In this document: piece after piece, positions 28,581 through 38,845 of the stretch
How positions within the stretch are numbered: the stretch's first letter is position 1
Layout: the number at the start of each line of letters is the position of its first letter
Source of the DNA: Mycobacterium sp. IS-3022
GTDB taxonomy: Bacteria > Actinomycetota > Actinomycetes > Mycobacteriales > Mycobacteriaceae
Direction: 5' to 3'
DNA length: 62,830 nucleotides
NCBI RefSeq assembly: GCF_001500065.1
Contig: NZ_LQIN01000016.1
Location: 1 to 62,830 of the forward strand
Translations under genes and position numbers: made by a program
The notes under the pieces: model-generated
Told to the model about the DNA's origin: nothing
Seen by the model: the letters and a program-made list of their open reading frames with translations, nothing else
The model's database searches: none

Positions 28581-29699
28581 ATGGCTCAGAATCCGAATCT
28601 CGCAGCCTTGTCCGACGCCGGCGTGTCGGTGTGGCTCGACGACCTGTCGCGCGACCGACTACAGACGGGCAACCTGCAGGAGCTCATCGACACCAGGAGC
28701 GTCGTCGGGGTGACGACGAACCCGTCGATCTTCCAGGCCGCCCTGTCGAAAGGGCACGCCTACGACGATCAAGTCAATGAACTGGCCGCGCGCGGCGCCG
28801 ACGTGGACGCGACGATCCGCACCGTCACCACCGACGACGTGCGCAACGCCTGCGACGTGCTGGCCAAGCAGAACGAACTGTCCGACGGCGTCGACGGCCG
28901 GGTGTCGATCGAAGTGGACCCCCGCGTCGCGCACGACACCGACAAGACCATCCTCCAGGCGATCGATCTGTGGAAGACCGTCGACCGGCCCAACCTGCTG
29001 ATCAAGATCCCCGCCACGATGGCCGGCCTGCCCGCCATCACCGCCGTGATCGCCGAAGGAATTTCGGTCAACGTGACGCTCATCTTCTCCGTCGAGCGCC
29101 ACCGGCTCGTGATGGACGCCTATCTTGCGGGGTTGGACAAGGCCAAGGAGGCCGGCCACGATTTGTCGAAGATTCATTCCGTCGCCTCGTTCTTCGTGTC
29201 GCGGGTGGACACCGAGATCGACAAGCGGCTGGAGAAGATCGGCTCTGAGGAAGCACTGAGACTGCGCGGCAAGGCCGGGGTGGCCAACGCTCGGCTCGCT
29301 TATGCGGCCTACGAAGAAGTGTTCGTCGGCGGCTCGCGCTACGCGGCGTTGAAAGCCGACGGCGCCCGTGTCCAGCGTCCGCTGTGGGCGTCGACCGGCG
29401 TGAAGAACCCGGACTACTCCGACACGTTGTATGTCACCGAGTTGGTCGCCCCGAACACGGTGAACACCATGCCGGAGAAGACCATTGACGCGGTCGCCGA
29501 CCACGGCGTGATCACCGGCGACACGGTGACCGGTACGGCCGACGAATCGCAGGCACTGTTCGACGAGCTCTCATCGGTCGGAATCGATCTGCCCGACGTG
29601 TTCCGGCTGCTCGAGGACGAGGGTGTGGAGAAATTCGAGAAGTCGTGGCTCGAGTTGCTCGAGGCGACGCAGGAACAGCTCGACGCCAGCAAGAAATGA
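28581..29699 (+). CDS. tal: Transaldolase
   Basis: A 372-residue transaldolase of the long actinobacterial type. The Schiff-base lysine is in NLLIKIPAT (about residue 140), and the VTTNPSIFQ motif is near residue 45. It moves a dihydroxyacetone unit between sugar phosphates. It starts 18 bases after tkt and overlaps zwf by 4 bases (ATGA). Confidence 0.97.
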   Translation: MAQNPNLAALSDAGVSVWLDDLSRDRLQTGNLQELIDTRSVVGVTTNPSIFQAALSKGHAYDDQVNELAARGADVDATIRTVTTDDVRNACDVLAKQNELSDGVDGRVSIEVDPRVAHDTDKTILQAIDLWKTVDRPNLLIKIPATMAGLPAITAVIAEGISVNVTLIFSVERHRLVMDAYLAGLDKAKEAGHDLSKIHSVASFFVSRVDTEIDKRLEKIGSEEALRLRGKAGVANARLAYAAYEEVFVGGSRYAALKADGARVQRPLWASTGVKNPDYSDTLYVTELVAPNTVNTMPEKTIDAVADHGVITGDTVTGTADESQALFDELSSVGIDLPDVFRLLEDEGVEKFEKSWLELLEATQEQLDASKK

Positions 29700-31222
29700 C
29701 GGATTGGGTCAATCCGCTGCGCGACAAGCGCGACAAGCGGATGCCGCGGATCGCGGGGCCGTGCGGAATCGTGATCTTCGGTGTCACCGGCGATCTCTCG
29801 CGGAAGAAGTTGATGCCCGCGATCTACGATCTCGCGAACCGCGGCCTGCTGCCTGCTTCGTTCTCGCTCGTCGGATTCGCCCGACGGGACTGGGCGGACG
29901 AGGATTTCGGCCAGGTCGTCTACGAGGCGGTCAAGAAGCACGCCCGCACGCCGTTCCGCCAGGAGGTGTGGGACCGGCTCGCCGAGGGTTTCCGGTTCGT
30001 CCAGGGCACCTTCGACGACGACGCGGCGTTCGCCCGCCTCGCCGAGACGCTCGAGAAACTCGATGCCGAGCGTGGGACGGGGGGCAATCACGCGTTCTAC
30101 CTGTCCATTCCACCCAAGGCGTTCCAGCAGGTCTGCGAGCAGCTGCAGAAGTCCGGGCTGGCCCGGCCGCAGGAGGGCCGCTGGAGCCGGGTGGTGATCG
30201 AGAAGCCGTTCGGCCACGACCTGCAGAGCGCCCGCGAACTCAACGCGGTGGTCAACAGCGTCTTCCCGGAGGAGTCGGTGTTCCGCATCGACCACTACCT
30301 CGGCAAGGAGACCGTCCAGAACATCCTTGCGCTGCGCTTCGCCAACGAGTTCTACGAACCCATCTGGAACAACAACTACGTCGACAGCGTGCAGATCACG
30401 ATGGCCGAGGACATCGGGCTCGGCGGTCGCGCAGGCTATTACGACGGTGTCGGGGCGGCGCGCGACGTCATCCAGAACCATCTGCTGCAGCTGCTGGCGC
30501 TGACCGCGATGGAGGAACCGGTCAACTTCGGACCGCACGAACTGCAGGCCGAAAAGATCAAGGTGCTTTCGGCCACGCAACCCGTTCAGCCGCTCGACCA
30601 GACCACGGCCCGCGGACAGTACGCGGCGGGTTGGCAGGGCAGCGAAAAGGTGGTCGGCCTGCTGGAGGAGGAAGGCTTCTCGAAGGATTCGACGACCGAG
30701 ACGTACGCGGCCATCACGCTGGAGGTCGACACCCGGCGATGGGCCGGCGTACCGTTCTTCCTGCGCACCGGAAAGCGGTTGGGCCGCAGGGTGACCGAGA
30801 TCGCGTTGATCTTCAAGCGGGCGCCGCATCTGCCGTTCGACAAGACCATGACCGAGGAGCTGGGCCAGAACGCGTTGGTGATCCGGGTGCAGCCTGACGA
30901 GGGCATCACCACCCGATTCGGCTCGAAGGTGCCGGGCAGTGCCATGGAGGTCCGAGACGTCAACATGGACTTCTCCTACGGTTCGGCGTTCGCCGAGGAC
31001 TCCCCCGAGGCCTACGAGAGACTCATCCTCGACGTGCTGTTCGGCGAACCATCGCTGTTCCCGGTGAACAGGGAGGTCGAATTGTCCTGGGAGATCCTCG
31101 ATCCCGTGCTGGATTACTGGGCGACGCACGGCAAACCCGAGGCGTACGAGGCAGGCACCTGGGGGCCCGCGTCCGCTGACGAGATGTTGCATCGGGTAGG
31201 CCGGGAATGGAGGCGGCCGTGA
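29696..31222 (+). CDS. zwf: Glucose-6-phosphate 1-dehydrogenase
   Basis: First enzyme of the oxidative pentose phosphate pathway, making NADPH. ATG 29696 (MTDWVNPL) gives 508 residues (514 in Zwf2). The nucleotide motif [10 protein letters not shown] (about 30) and active-site RIDHYLGKE are intact. The start overlaps the tal stop (ATGA), and its own stop overlaps the opcA GTG. Coupling to opcA fits the need of actinobacterial G6PDH for OpcA. Confidence 0.97.
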   Translation: MTDWVNPLRDKRDKRMPRIAGPCGIVIFGVTGDLSRKKLMPAIYDLANRGLLPASFSLVGFARRDWADEDFGQVVYEAVKKHARTPFRQEVWDRLAEGFRFVQGTFDDDAAFARLAETLEKLDAERGTGGNHAFYLSIPPKAFQQVCEQLQKSGLARPQEGRWSRVVIEKPFGHDLQSARELNAVVNSVFPEESVFRIDHYLGKETVQNILALRFANEFYEPIWNNNYVDSVQITMAEDIGLGGRAGYYDGVGAARDVIQNHLLQLLALTAMEEPVNFGPHELQAEKIKVLSATQPVQPLDQTTARGQYAAGWQGSEKVVGLLEEEGFSKDSTTETYAAITLEVDTRRWAGVPFFLRTGKRLGRRVTEIALIFKRAPHLPFDKTMTEELGQNALVIRVQPDEGITTRFGSKVPGSAMEVRDVNMDFSYGSAFAEDSPEAYERLILDVLFGEPSLFPVNREVELSWEILDPVLDYWATHGKPEAYEAGTWGPASADEMLHRVGREWRRP

Positions 31223-32130
31223 TTGTCGATCTGCCGGATACCACGACCAACGACATCAACAAGAAGATCACCGGCCTGCGCGAAGAGGGCGGCGCGATCA
31301 CGTTGAGCCGAGTCCTCACCCTGGTGATCTCGCTGGATTCCGATGACTTGCTTGAAGACTCGATTGAAGCGGCCAATTTCGCCAGCCGTGAGCATCCCTG
31401 CCGGGTGATCGTCGTCGTGCCCGGCGAACGGAGCGCCGCGGATTCCCGGCTCGACGCCCAGCTGCGCGTCGGCGGAGACGCCGGCGCGGGTGAAGTCGTG
31501 GCGCTGCGCTTGCACGGCGAACTCGCCGACCATGCCTCCAGTGTGGTGTTGCCGTTCCTGCTTCCCGACACCCCGGTCGTGGCGTGGTGGCCCGCGGGCG
31601 GCCCGGATGTGCCCGCGAAGGACCCGTTGGGCCGGTTGGCGATTCGACGGATCACCAACGCAACGCAGTGCGCAGATCCGTTGGCGGCGATCAAGGGCCG
31701 CCTCGAGGGCTACACGGCGGGCGACACCGACCTTGCCTGGGCCCGCATCACGTACTGGCGTGCGCTGCTGGCGGCTGCGGTCGATCAGGAACCGCACGAG
31801 CCGATCACGTCTGCGCTGGTATCAGGCCTGCGCGAAGAACCGTCGCTCGATGTCCTGGCCGGCTGGCTGGCCGCCAGAATCGACGGGCCGGTGCAGCGAG
31901 AGGTCGGCGAGCTCAAAGTGGAGCTGGTGCGCGACGGCGAGACGATCACGCTGCGACGGCCTCAGACCGGTGTCACCGCGACGCTGAGCCGCACCAGCCG
32001 TCCCGAGGCGCGAATCCCGTTGGCGCGCCGCGAGACCAAGGAATGTCTGGCCGAGGACCTGCGCAGGCTCGACGCCGACGAGGTCTACCACGAGGCCCTG
32101 CGGGGCATCGAGAAGGTGCAGTACGCGTGA
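31219..32130 (+). CDS. opcA: Glucose-6-phosphate dehydrogenase assembly protein OpcA
   Basis: A 303-residue protein required for full G6PDH activity, acting with Zwf. GTG 31219 is chosen because GGAGG lies 5 bases upstream, the start overlaps the zwf TGA, and the length equals Rv1446c. The conserved segment [19 protein letters not shown] lies near residue 120. No enzymatic motif is evident. It overlaps pgl by GTGA. Confidence 0.95.
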   Translation: MIVDLPDTTTNDINKKITGLREEGGAITLSRVLTLVISLDSDDLLEDSIEAANFASREHPCRVIVVVPGERSAADSRLDAQLRVGGDAGAGEVVALRLHGELADHASSVVLPFLLPDTPVVAWWPAGGPDVPAKDPLGRLAIRRITNATQCADPLAAIKGRLEGYTAGDTDLAWARITYWRALLAAAVDQEPHEPITSALVSGLREEPSLDVLAGWLAARIDGPVQREVGELKVELVRDGETITLRRPQTGVTATLSRTSRPEARIPLARRETKECLAEDLRRLDADEVYHEALRGIEKVQYA

Positions 32131-32864
32131 GTCCGATCATCGAGCGGTATCCGGACTCGGCAGCGTTGGTGGCGGCGGCCGGCGACCGGCTTGTCGCGGC
32201 GATCGTCGACGCGATCGACAAGCGGGGCACGGCGCATATTGTGTTGACCGGGGGCGGCACCGGCATCAACCTGCTGAAGCGCGTCGCCGAGCACAGTGAC
32301 GGGATCGACTGGAGCAAGGTCCATCTCTACTGGGGCGATGACCGCTTCGTGCCCGAGGATGACGACGAACGCAACTACAAGCAGGCGCGCGAGGCGCTGC
32401 TGGACCGGGTGGACATCCCGGTCGGCAACGTGCACCCGATGGCCGCCAGCGGTGCGCAGTTCGGCGATGACCTCGACGCGGCCGCGGCCGACTATGAGCG
32501 CGTGCTGGCCGCAAACGCCGACGACGGCGAGCCGACACCGGACTTCGACGTGCACCTGCTGGGCATGGGCGGTGAGGGACACGTCAATTCGCTGTTCCCC
32601 CATACCCCCGCGGTCCGTGAACGCGAGAGACTCGTGGTCGGTGTCGTCGACTCGCCCAAGCCGCCGCCGCGCCGTATCACGTTGACGTTGCCTGCGGTTC
32701 GACAGTCACGGGAGGTGTGGTTGGTCGTCTCCGGCGGGGAAAAGGCCGATGCGGTGGCCGCTGCGATCGGCGGTGCCGATCCGGATGACGTACCCGCCGC
32801 GGGTGCCGTCGGCCGCGAGGCGACCGTCTGGCTGCTCGACGAGGCGGCCGCGAACAAACTCTGA
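32127..32864 (+). CDS. pgl: 6-phosphogluconolactonase
   Basis: A 245-residue glucosamine-6-phosphate-isomerase-like lactonase hydrolysing 6-phosphogluconolactone. Motifs: [11 protein letters not shown] near residue 38, [16 protein letters not shown] (about 68-83) and [15 protein letters not shown] (about 145). The GTG start overlaps the opcA stop. It is the last gene of the operon; the LexA-box-controlled HNH gene follows after 51 bases. Confidence 0.96.
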   Translation: MSPIIERYPDSAALVAAAGDRLVAAIVDAIDKRGTAHIVLTGGGTGINLLKRVAEHSDGIDWSKVHLYWGDDRFVPEDDDERNYKQAREALLDRVDIPVGNVHPMAASGAQFGDDLDAAAADYERVLAANADDGEPTPDFDVHLLGMGGEGHVNSLFPHTPAVRERERLVVGVVDSPKPPPRRITLTLPAVRQSREVWLVVSGGEKADAVAAAIGGADPDDVPAAGAVGREATVWLLDEAAANKL

Positions 32865-32907
32865 CCCCTGCGAAAAGATCGCCGCCTGTCAGTGGATCCG
32901 GGTAGTA

Positions 32908-32923
32908 TCGAACATATGTTCGA
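32908..32923. promoter_or_regulatory. LexA (SOS) box over the HNH gene start
   Basis: TCGAAC-ATAT-GTTCGA matches the mycobacterial SOS box TCGAAC-N4-GTTCGA at every specified base and is fully symmetric. It begins at the last base of the predicted -10 (TAGTAT, 32903-32908) and contains the ATG start codon (32916). LexA binding there would block transcription initiation directly. Confidence 0.9.
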
Positions 32924-34361
32924 CACGCTCTGTGACGCGGCGGTGGCCGAGGCTATCGCCGCGGCTTCGCGCGAACAGAACGCCGCCTGTGGCCTGGAGA
33001 TGCAGGCTATTGGGGAGTTGTACGCTCGACGCGCGCCGGCGGATGAGGACGAGCGGGACAACTGGGCCATCGACGGACACGCGAACGTGGTCGCCGAGAT
33101 CTCTGCGGCATTGAACATCAGCCGCGGTCGGGCGGCGGGGCGGCTCAACTACGCGATCGACCTGCGGGAGCGGCTGCCCGGTGTGGCCGCGGTGTTCGCT
33201 GCCGGCGACATCGATTTCCGGATGATGACCGCGCTGGTCAGCCGTAGTCAGAGCGTCGAGGACCCCGATCGACTGGCCCGACTCGATGCGGCTTTTGCGC
33301 AATGGGCACCGAAATGGATGAAAGTGTCGGGACCCAAACTGACCGAGCGCATCGACATGTGGGTGGAGAAGTTCGATCCGGCCGGGGTCCGCGAACCCAA
33401 GTCGCCCACTGACGACCGCTACGTCGACGTCGGACCGATCAGCCCGGGCATGGTCGGGGTCTGGGCCAAACTCGCCTTCGTCGATGGTGTTGCCTTCGAC
33501 ACCCGCCTCGACGAAATTGCCGCCACGGTCTGCGATGACGACCCGCGCACCAAACGGCAACGCCGAGCCGATGCGCTGATGGCGTTGGCGGCCGGGCAGA
33601 GCGCGCTCGAGTGTGGCTGTGGCGCAGAGGATTGCCCCAGCGCCGGCAAGGAGGGTGAACAACCGTCCCTGAGCCAGCTCGTCATCAATGTGATCGCCGA
33701 TCAGGCGACCATCGACGGTCGATCCGAGTCACCGGGATACCTTCCGGGGTTCGGTGCCGTGCCCCCGACGATGTTGCGCGATTTGGCCGCCACCTCTCGG
33801 TTGCAACCGGTACGGCTACCGGAGCCGTGCGCCGAGCAGGGTTACCGGCCCTCGGCCGCGCTGGCGCGGTTCGTGCGTTGCCGTGACCTGACATGCCGAT
33901 TCCCAGGCTGCGACGAGCCTGCCGCTGCGTGTCAGATCGACCACACGGTCCCCTACCCCGGCGGGCCGACACATCCGTCGAATCTCAAACTGCTGTGCGT
34001 GTTTCACCATCTGCTGAAGACGTTTTGGCGCGGCGCTGAGGGATGGTCCGATCGTCAAAACGCAGACGGTACGGTCGTGTGGACGGCGCCCAATGGGCAG
34101 ACCTACACCACCACTCCAGGTGGTGCGGAGTTCTTCGAACTGCTGGGACGACCCACCGGCGAGGTCGTGCTGGGGCCGCGGACGCGTGGGCCGGTCGACG
34201 TTCATCGCGGTGCGATGATGCCGATGCGTCGACGCACCCGCGCCGAGGACAAGGCCTACCGCATTGCTCTGGAGCGACAACACAACGCTGCGCGCATCCG
34301 TCGCATCCAGCTCCTGCTCGCCGAGAGGCTCTCCCGGGACGACGACACACCGCCGTTCTGA
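32916..34361 (+). CDS. DUF222 / HNH endonuclease protein (13E12 repeat family)
   Basis: A 481-residue member of the mycobacterial 13E12 family. The N-terminal DUF222 domain (about 10-300) is helical. The C-terminal HNH domain (about 320-375) carries a zinc-site pattern (CRDLTCRFPGC, then a CQIDHTVPYPGG catalytic His, and LLCVFHHLLKTF). ATG 32916 is preceded by TAGTAT at 7 bases, giving a leaderless mRNA; the GTG at 32892 lies upstream of that -10. The start codon lies within a perfect SOS box, and several 13E12 genes of M. tuberculosis are known LexA targets. Function after DNA damage is unknown. It is absent between pgl and Rv1444c in M. tuberculosis, so it is probably a mobile or duplicated family member. 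Confidence 0.92.
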   Translation: MFDTLCDAAVAEAIAAASREQNAACGLEMQAIGELYARRAPADEDERDNWAIDGHANVVAEISAALNISRGRAAGRLNYAIDLRERLPGVAAVFAAGDIDFRMMTALVSRSQSVEDPDRLARLDAAFAQWAPKWMKVSGPKLTERIDMWVEKFDPAGVREPKSPTDDRYVDVGPISPGMVGVWAKLAFVDGVAFDTRLDEIAATVCDDDPRTKRQRRADALMALAAGQSALECGCGAEDCPSAGKEGEQPSLSQLVINVIADQATIDGRSESPGYLPGFGAVPPTMLRDLAATSRLQPVRLPEPCAEQGYRPSAALARFVRCRDLTCRFPGCDEPAAACQIDHTVPYPGGPTHPSNLKLLCVFHHLLKTFWRGAEGWSDRQNADGTVVWTAPNGQTYTTTPGGAEFFELLGRPTGEVVLGPRTRGPVDVHRGAMMPMRRRTRAEDKAYRIALERQHNAARIRRIQLLLAERLSRDDDTPPF

Positions 34362-34416
34362 CATGCCGTCACTCGTGAGGGTCCGTCCGAATGTCGCGAC
34401 GACCGTCACGGAACCC

Positions 34417-34434
34417 AGCGTCGTAGTCGACGCT
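34417..34434 (+). terminator. Candidate hairpin terminator after the HNH gene
   Basis: AGCGTCG-TAGT-CGACGCT is a perfect 7-bp stem with a 4-base loop, 55 bases after the HNH stop. No U-tract follows, as in many mycobacterial candidates. The rest of this 213-base gap (34362-34574) shows only the next promoter. Confidence 0.4.
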
Positions 34435-34561
34435 TCCGGTCACCGGTTTCGACGGCAGCGCGAGGCTACGCGGGTCCACCGTGCATTGCCGGGATGTGGT
34501 TTCTCGTTGGCTCACATCTATTCAGACGACGGGTTCTGTTCAGCGGTTCCACGGCTGCGGT

Positions 34562-34567
34562 CATAAT
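34562..34567 (+). promoter_or_regulatory. -10 element CATAAT of the Rv1444c-like gene
   Basis: CATAAT lies 7 bases before the ATG at 34575, with TTCAGC 17 bases further upstream as a poor -35. There is no Shine-Dalgarno, so a leaderless mRNA is likely. Confidence 0.55.
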
Positions 34568-34574
34568 TACCGTC

Positions 34575-34946
34575 ATGGCTGACAAAGGTGGTAGGCCGGT
34601 GCGCACGGGGCCGGAACGGATCAGGAAGCTCGCGCAGGCGGCACTCAACGCCGACGTCACCGTCGAACAGGTCGACACGATCCTCGAGGGGCTCAGCGAA
34701 ACCCTCGAGGACCTGAACAGTTCCACCGCCAACCTCGATGCCACGCTCGAGCGGTTCAACGAGACGATCAACCAGATCAATCAGCTTGCCCCACGGCTCA
34801 ACGCGGTGGTGGACCGCATGGAGGGCATCGTCGACCGGGTGGAGCGGATCGTCGGCCTCGGTGAATCGGTGATTTCGCCGCTGGCCGCCACCGAGCAGGC
34901 GGTGCGAGGAGCAGTGAACAAAGTGCGCAAGTCCACCGGACTGTGA
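34575..34946 (+). CDS. Coiled-coil protein of unknown function (Rv1444c-like)
   Basis: A 123-residue acidic, helical protein. After a short basic head, about residues 20-105 show continuous heptad-like hydrophobic spacing (LEGLSETLEDLNSS, LDATLERFNETINQI, VVDRMEGIVDRVERIVGLG), so a long coiled coil is expected. No signal peptide or membrane segment. It is conserved at this position in mycobacteria. It is convergent with ppc, 6 bases between stops. Function unknown. Confidence 0.82.
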   Translation: MADKGGRPVRTGPERIRKLAQAALNADVTVEQVDTILEGLSETLEDLNSSTANLDATLERFNETINQINQLAPRLNAVVDRMEGIVDRVERIVGLGESVISPLAATEQAVRGAVNKVRKSTGL

Positions 34947-34952
34947 CAGCGG

Positions 34953-37742
34953 CTATCCGCTGTTGCGCAATGCGGTCGCCAACCCGCTCATCGTGAGCAG
35001 GATTCCTCGCTGGACGAGTTCGTCGTCGTCCCCGGAACGGTAGCGGCGCAACAGCTCGACCTGAAGGTGGTTCAGCGGTTCCAGGTACGGGAAGCGGTTG
35101 AACACCGAACGCGCCAGCGCGGGGTTGTCCGCCAGCAGGTCGTCCTGTCCGGTGATGAGCTTGTGCATCCGGATCGTGCGGCCGTGCTCGGCGACGATCT
35201 TGTCGAAGACCCGGCGCCGCAGCTCCTCGTCCTCGACGAGTTCGGAATAGCGGGCCGCCAATCCGAGGTCGGACTTCGCCAACACCTGTGCCATGTTCGA
35301 CAGCACAGTGCGGAAGAACGGCCACCGCCGGTACAGGTCCTGCAGAACCTCGAGCCGACCGTCACCCTCTGCGATCCACTGCTCGAACGCCGAACCGGTG
35401 CCGTACCAGCCGGGCAGCATGACCCGCGATTGGCTCCATGCCAACACCCATGGAATCGCCCGCAGATCGGCGATCGAGGTCGTGGGCTTACGCGACGAGG
35501 GCCTGCTGCCGATGTTGAGCGCGCCGATCTCGCTGACCGGTGTCGATGCCTTGAAGTAGTCGACGAAACCCGGTGTATCGTGGACTAATTCAGCGTATGC
35601 CCGTTGGGCGCGTGCGGCCAGGTCGTCGAGGACCTCATAGGCGGGGCCGGCGGCGTCGCCGAGGCCTTCCACGTCGAGCAGCGTGGCCTCCAGGGTCGCG
35701 GCCACCAGTGTCTCGAGGTTGCGGTGCGCGATCTGCGGCTCGGCGTACTTGGCGGCGATCACCTCACCCTGTTCGGTGATCCGCAGCGATCCGTTCACCG
35801 CTCCCGGCGGCTGCGCCAAGATGGCGTCGTAGCTCGGGCCTCCGCCGCGGCCGACCGTGCCACCGCGACCGTGGAAGAGGCGCAACCGGATTCCGGTCTT
35901 GCGTGCCGACTCCACCAGGTCGAGTTCGGCGCGGTACAGCGCCCAGTTCGCCGCCAGATAGCCGCCGTCCTTGTTGGAGTCCGAGTAACCGAGCATGACT
36001 TCCTGGCTGTCGTCACGCGCGGACACGATCGATCGGTACACCGGAAGGTCCAGCGCCGCTTCGAGAATCGACGATCCACGTTGCAGATCGTCGATCGTCT
36101 CGAGCAACGGCACAATGCCCACCGGGGCGTACGGCTTTTCAGCCGACACGTCGAGCAGGCCGGCCTCCTTGAGGAGAATGGCGGCCTCCAGCATGTCCGA
36201 AACGGACTCGCACATCGAGATGATGTAGTTCGGCACGGCTTGCGGTCCGAACACCCGCACTGCCCGTGCGGCCGCGACCACGATGTCGAGTTCCTTGCCG
36301 GCCAGTTCGGATAGGGCCGCACCCTCCTTGACCAGCGGCCGCCGAGTCGCCAGCTCCCCGGCCAGCAGTTGGACCCGCTCCCCCTCGGCCAGCGATCGGT
36401 AGTCCGGGTGCACACCAGCCCAGGCGAGAAGCTCCGCGATGACTTCCTCGTGCACTTCGGAGTTCTGCCGCATGTCCAGACCGCACAGGTGGAAACCGAA
36501 CGTGTGCACGGCTTCTCGCAGCCGTGCCAGTCGGTCGTCGGCCAGCACCGCGCTGCCGTTGGCGCGCAGCGACTCGTCGACCACGTTCAGGTCAGCCAGC
36601 AGTTCGGCGGACGTCTGATAGCGCTCGAGACCCAGGTCGAGTTCGTGTTCCGGCTGCTGATCCAGGATCTCCTGCGCCGTCGACGTGAGGCGGGCGTGGA
36701 TCACGCGCAGCGCCCGCCGGTAGGGTTCGTCGGCCCGCGCAGGCTCGTGGCACCGGTCGGCCAGTGCGGCGAGGTCGTCGCTGATCCGGACCAGCCGCGC
36801 CGACATCGACAGCTCCTCTTCCAGCGCGGTGATCTCGGTGAAATAGTGGTCGAGCGCCGTGTACGCGGCGTCGGAGGTGGCAAGGCGCACCACCTCGGCG
36901 GTGACGTTCGGATTACCGTCGCGATCGCCGCCGATCCACGACCCCGGCCGCACGATCGGCTCGTCGAGTAACCCGGCGTCGGGCCAGCGAGCCTGTAGTT
37001 CCGCGCGCACGTCGGCATTCACCTGTGGGATGACTTCGAAGAATGCGGCCGGGTAATATCGCAGACCCGTCTCGATCTCGTCTTGAATCTTCAACCGGGA
37101 CAACCGAACCAGCGCCGTCTGCCAGAGCGTCAGGATGTGGCGACGCAGTTCCTGTTCGATGTCGCGACCGTCGTCGGTGCGAACGTGGCCGTGCAGCCGC
37201 AGCCGCATCAATTCGGTGATGCGGTGTTGGGTGTCGAAGATCGTGCGACGCCTGGTCTCGGTCGGATGCGCGGTGATCACCGGCGACACCAACGCCCCCG
37301 CAAGCGCCTCGGCGACGGCGCCCGGCTTCAAATCGACCGAGTCGAGCTTGGCGTAAGTGGCGGCCAGGCTGCTGTCCTGCGGGGGCTCACCAGCCGCCAC
37401 GTGCACGGCGCGGCGACGTTCCCGGTGAATGTCCTCGGCGACGTTGGCCAGCAGTGCGAAGTGGGTGAACGCGCGGATGATGGGGATCGCCTGGCGGATC
37501 TCGATGCCGTCGAACATGCGCGCCAGCGCCCCGCGGTCGATCTCCGAGCGGCGCACCCGAAACGACTCGACGCGGGCGCGCTCGACGAGGTCGAACACTT
37601 CCTCGCCGTTCTGCTCGCGCACGGTGTCGCCGAGTATCGCCCCGAGCAGCCGGATGTCCTCGCGCATCGGCTCGGTGGCGTCGCGACCCACCCGGGTGCG
37701 CCTGACCGCGCCTATCGGTTCCAGTCCGGCGACCTCAGCCAT
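34953..37742 (-). CDS. ppc: Phosphoenolpyruvate carboxylase
   Basis: Anaplerotic enzyme converting PEP and bicarbonate to oxaloacetate. The protein is 929 residues, full family length. The catalytic His is in [12 protein letters not shown] (about 158), with [27 protein letters not shown] and [14 protein letters not shown] all intact. ATG 37742 has GATACT 6 bases upstream. It lies 52 bases downstream of secG on the same strand. M. tuberculosis lacks it at this locus. Confidence 0.97.
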   Translation of the reverse strand: MAEVAGLEPIGAVRRTRVGRDATEPMREDIRLLGAILGDTVREQNGEEVFDLVERARVESFRVRRSEIDRGALARMFDGIEIRQAIPIIRAFTHFALLANVAEDIHRERRRAVHVAAGEPPQDSSLAATYAKLDSVDLKPGAVAEALAGALVSPVITAHPTETRRRTIFDTQHRITELMRLRLHGHVRTDDGRDIEQELRRHILTLWQTALVRLSRLKIQDEIETGLRYYPAAFFEVIPQVNADVRAELQARWPDAGLLDEPIVRPGSWIGGDRDGNPNVTAEVVRLATSDAAYTALDHYFTEITALEEELSMSARLVRISDDLAALADRCHEPARADEPYRRALRVIHARLTSTAQEILDQQPEHELDLGLERYQTSAELLADLNVVDESLRANGSAVLADDRLARLREAVHTFGFHLCGLDMRQNSEVHEEVIAELLAWAGVHPDYRSLAEGERVQLLAGELATRRPLVKEGAALSELAGKELDIVVAAARAVRVFGPQAVPNYIISMCESVSDMLEAAILLKEAGLLDVSAEKPYAPVGIVPLLETIDDLQRGSSILEAALDLPVYRSIVSARDDSQEVMLGYSDSNKDGGYLAANWALYRAELDLVESARKTGIRLRLFHGRGGTVGRGGGPSYDAILAQPPGAVNGSLRITEQGEVIAAKYAEPQIAHRNLETLVAATLEATLLDVEGLGDAAGPAYEVLDDLAARAQRAYAELVHDTPGFVDYFKASTPVSEIGALNIGSRPSSRKPTTSIADLRAIPWVLAWSQSRVMLPGWYGTGSAFEQWIAEGDGRLEVLQDLYRRWPFFRTVLSNMAQVLAKSDLGLAARYSELVEDEELRRRVFDKIVAEHGRTIRMHKLITGQDDLLADNPALARSVFNRFPYLEPLNHLQVELLRRYRSGDDDELVQRGILLTMSGLATALRNSG

Positions 37743-37748
37743 AACTCA

Positions 37749-37754
37749 AGTATC
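37749..37754 (-). promoter_or_regulatory. -10 element GATACT of ppc
   Basis: On the minus strand GATACT is 6 bases before the ppc ATG; leaderless geometry. It implies ppc can be transcribed apart from the gap operon. Confidence 0.5.
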
Positions 37755-37794
37755 GGTGCCGCAGCAACGAGCCGCAGGGTGAGGGAGAGTTACG

Positions 37795-38028
37795 TCAGCT
37801 GTATTTGATCAGCAGCGCGACGCCGATGATCGAGACCAGCCAGATGCCGGTGACGAACAACGTCAACCGGTCCAGGTTCTTCTCCACCACCGTCGACCCC
37901 GACAGGCTGGACTGGACGCCACCGCCGAACAGCGTGGACAGGCCGCCGCCCTTGGCACGGTGAAGCAGCACCAGGAGCACGACCAGGACGCTGGTCACCA
38001 CCAGGGTGATCTGCAGGGCCAATTCCAT
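37795..38028 (-). CDS. secG: Preprotein translocase subunit SecG
   Basis: A 77-residue accessory subunit of the SecYEG channel, same length as Rv1440. Two hydrophobic helices (about 4-24 and 54-74) flank a Gly-rich loop with the RAKGGGLSTLFGGG motif. ATG 38028 has TAGTCT 7 bases upstream (38036-38041), so a leaderless message from its own promoter is possible despite the 31-base gap after tpiA. Confidence 0.95.
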   Translation of the reverse strand: MELALQITLVVTSVLVVLLVLLHRAKGGGLSTLFGGGVQSSLSGSTVVEKNLDRLTLFVTGIWLVSIIGVALLIKYS

Positions 38029-38035
38029 GGCCGCA

Positions 38036-38041
38036 AGACTA
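38036..38041 (-). promoter_or_regulatory. -10 element TAGTCT of secG
   Basis: Minus-strand TAGTCT lies 7 bases before the secG ATG, within the tpiA-secG gap. Confidence 0.45.
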
Positions 38042-38059
38042 CCTAATCGGCCGGTGTGC

Positions 38060-38845
38060 CTACGGCAGGGGCCCGCCGGCCGCGATGGCCGACAACGTGG
38101 CGAACTGCTCACCGTCCAGCGACGCCCCGCCGACGAGCGCCCCGTCGACGTCCTCCTGCGCGACGATCTCGCCGACGTTCTTCGCGTTCACCGAGCCGCC
38201 GTACAGCACGCGAACACCGGCCGCCAGCTGCGGCGTGGCCAGCTTGCCCAGCTCGTCGCGGATCGCCTTGCACACCTCCTGCGCGTCGGCGGCGCTGGCG
38301 ACCCGGCCGGTTCCGATCGCCCACACCGGCTCATAGGCGATCACCGCCTGACCGACCTGCTCGGCCGACAAACCGGCCAGCGAGCCGCGCAGCGATTCGA
38401 CGTTGTGTTCGACGTGGTTGCCGGCCTCGCGGACCTCGAGCTGCTCACCGATGCAGATGATCGGCACCAGCCCGTGGCGGAAGGCGGCCGCCGCCTTGGC
38501 TGCCACGATCGCGTCGTCCTCGTGGTGATAGGTGCGCCGCTCAGAGTGGCCGACGACCACGTAGGTGCAGCCGAGCTTGGCCAGGAACGCACCGCTGATG
38601 TCGCCGGTGTAGGCGCCGGAGTCGTGCTCGGACAGATCCTGGGCGCCGTAGGTCAGCAGCAGCTTGTCGCCGTCGACGAGGGTTTGCACACTGCGCAGAT
38701 CGGTGAACGGCGGAATCACCGTGACGTCGACTTTGTCGAAGTACTTCGCCGGCAACGCGAACGCGATCTTCTGCACCAGCGCGATCGCCTCGAAGTGGTT
38801 GAGGTTCATCTTCCAGTTGCCGGCGATCAGCGGTTTGCGGCTCAC
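38060..38845 (-). CDS. tpiA: Triosephosphate isomerase
   Basis: A 261-residue TIM-barrel enzyme interconverting dihydroxyacetone phosphate and glyceraldehyde 3-phosphate. Active-site residues are visible: Lys in GNWKMN, His in VVGHSERR and Glu in [11 protein letters not shown]. The GTG start overlaps the pgk stop (GTGA). Confidence 0.97.
   Translation of the reverse strand: MSRKPLIAGNWKMNLNHFEAIALVQKIAFALPAKYFDKVDVTVIPPFTDLRSVQTLVDGDKLLLTYGAQDLSEHDSGAYTGDISGAFLAKLGCTYVVVGHSERRTYHHEDDAIVAAKAAAAFRHGLVPIICIGEQLEVREAGNHVEHNVESLRGSLAGLSAEQVGQAVIAYEPVWAIGTGRVASAADAQEVCKAIRDELGKLATPQLAAGVRVLYGGSVNAKNVGEIVAQEDVDGALVGGASLDGEQFATLSAIAAGGPLP

Noticed and set aside
29414..31192. 592-residue minus-strand reading frame opposite zwf
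   Set aside because: It mirrors zwf and tal, which are clearly real; no domain or Shine-Dalgarno supports it.
34264..34566. 100-residue frame across the HNH 3' end and the following gap
   Set aside because: It runs out of frame through the HNH gene and has no supporting start signal or similarity.
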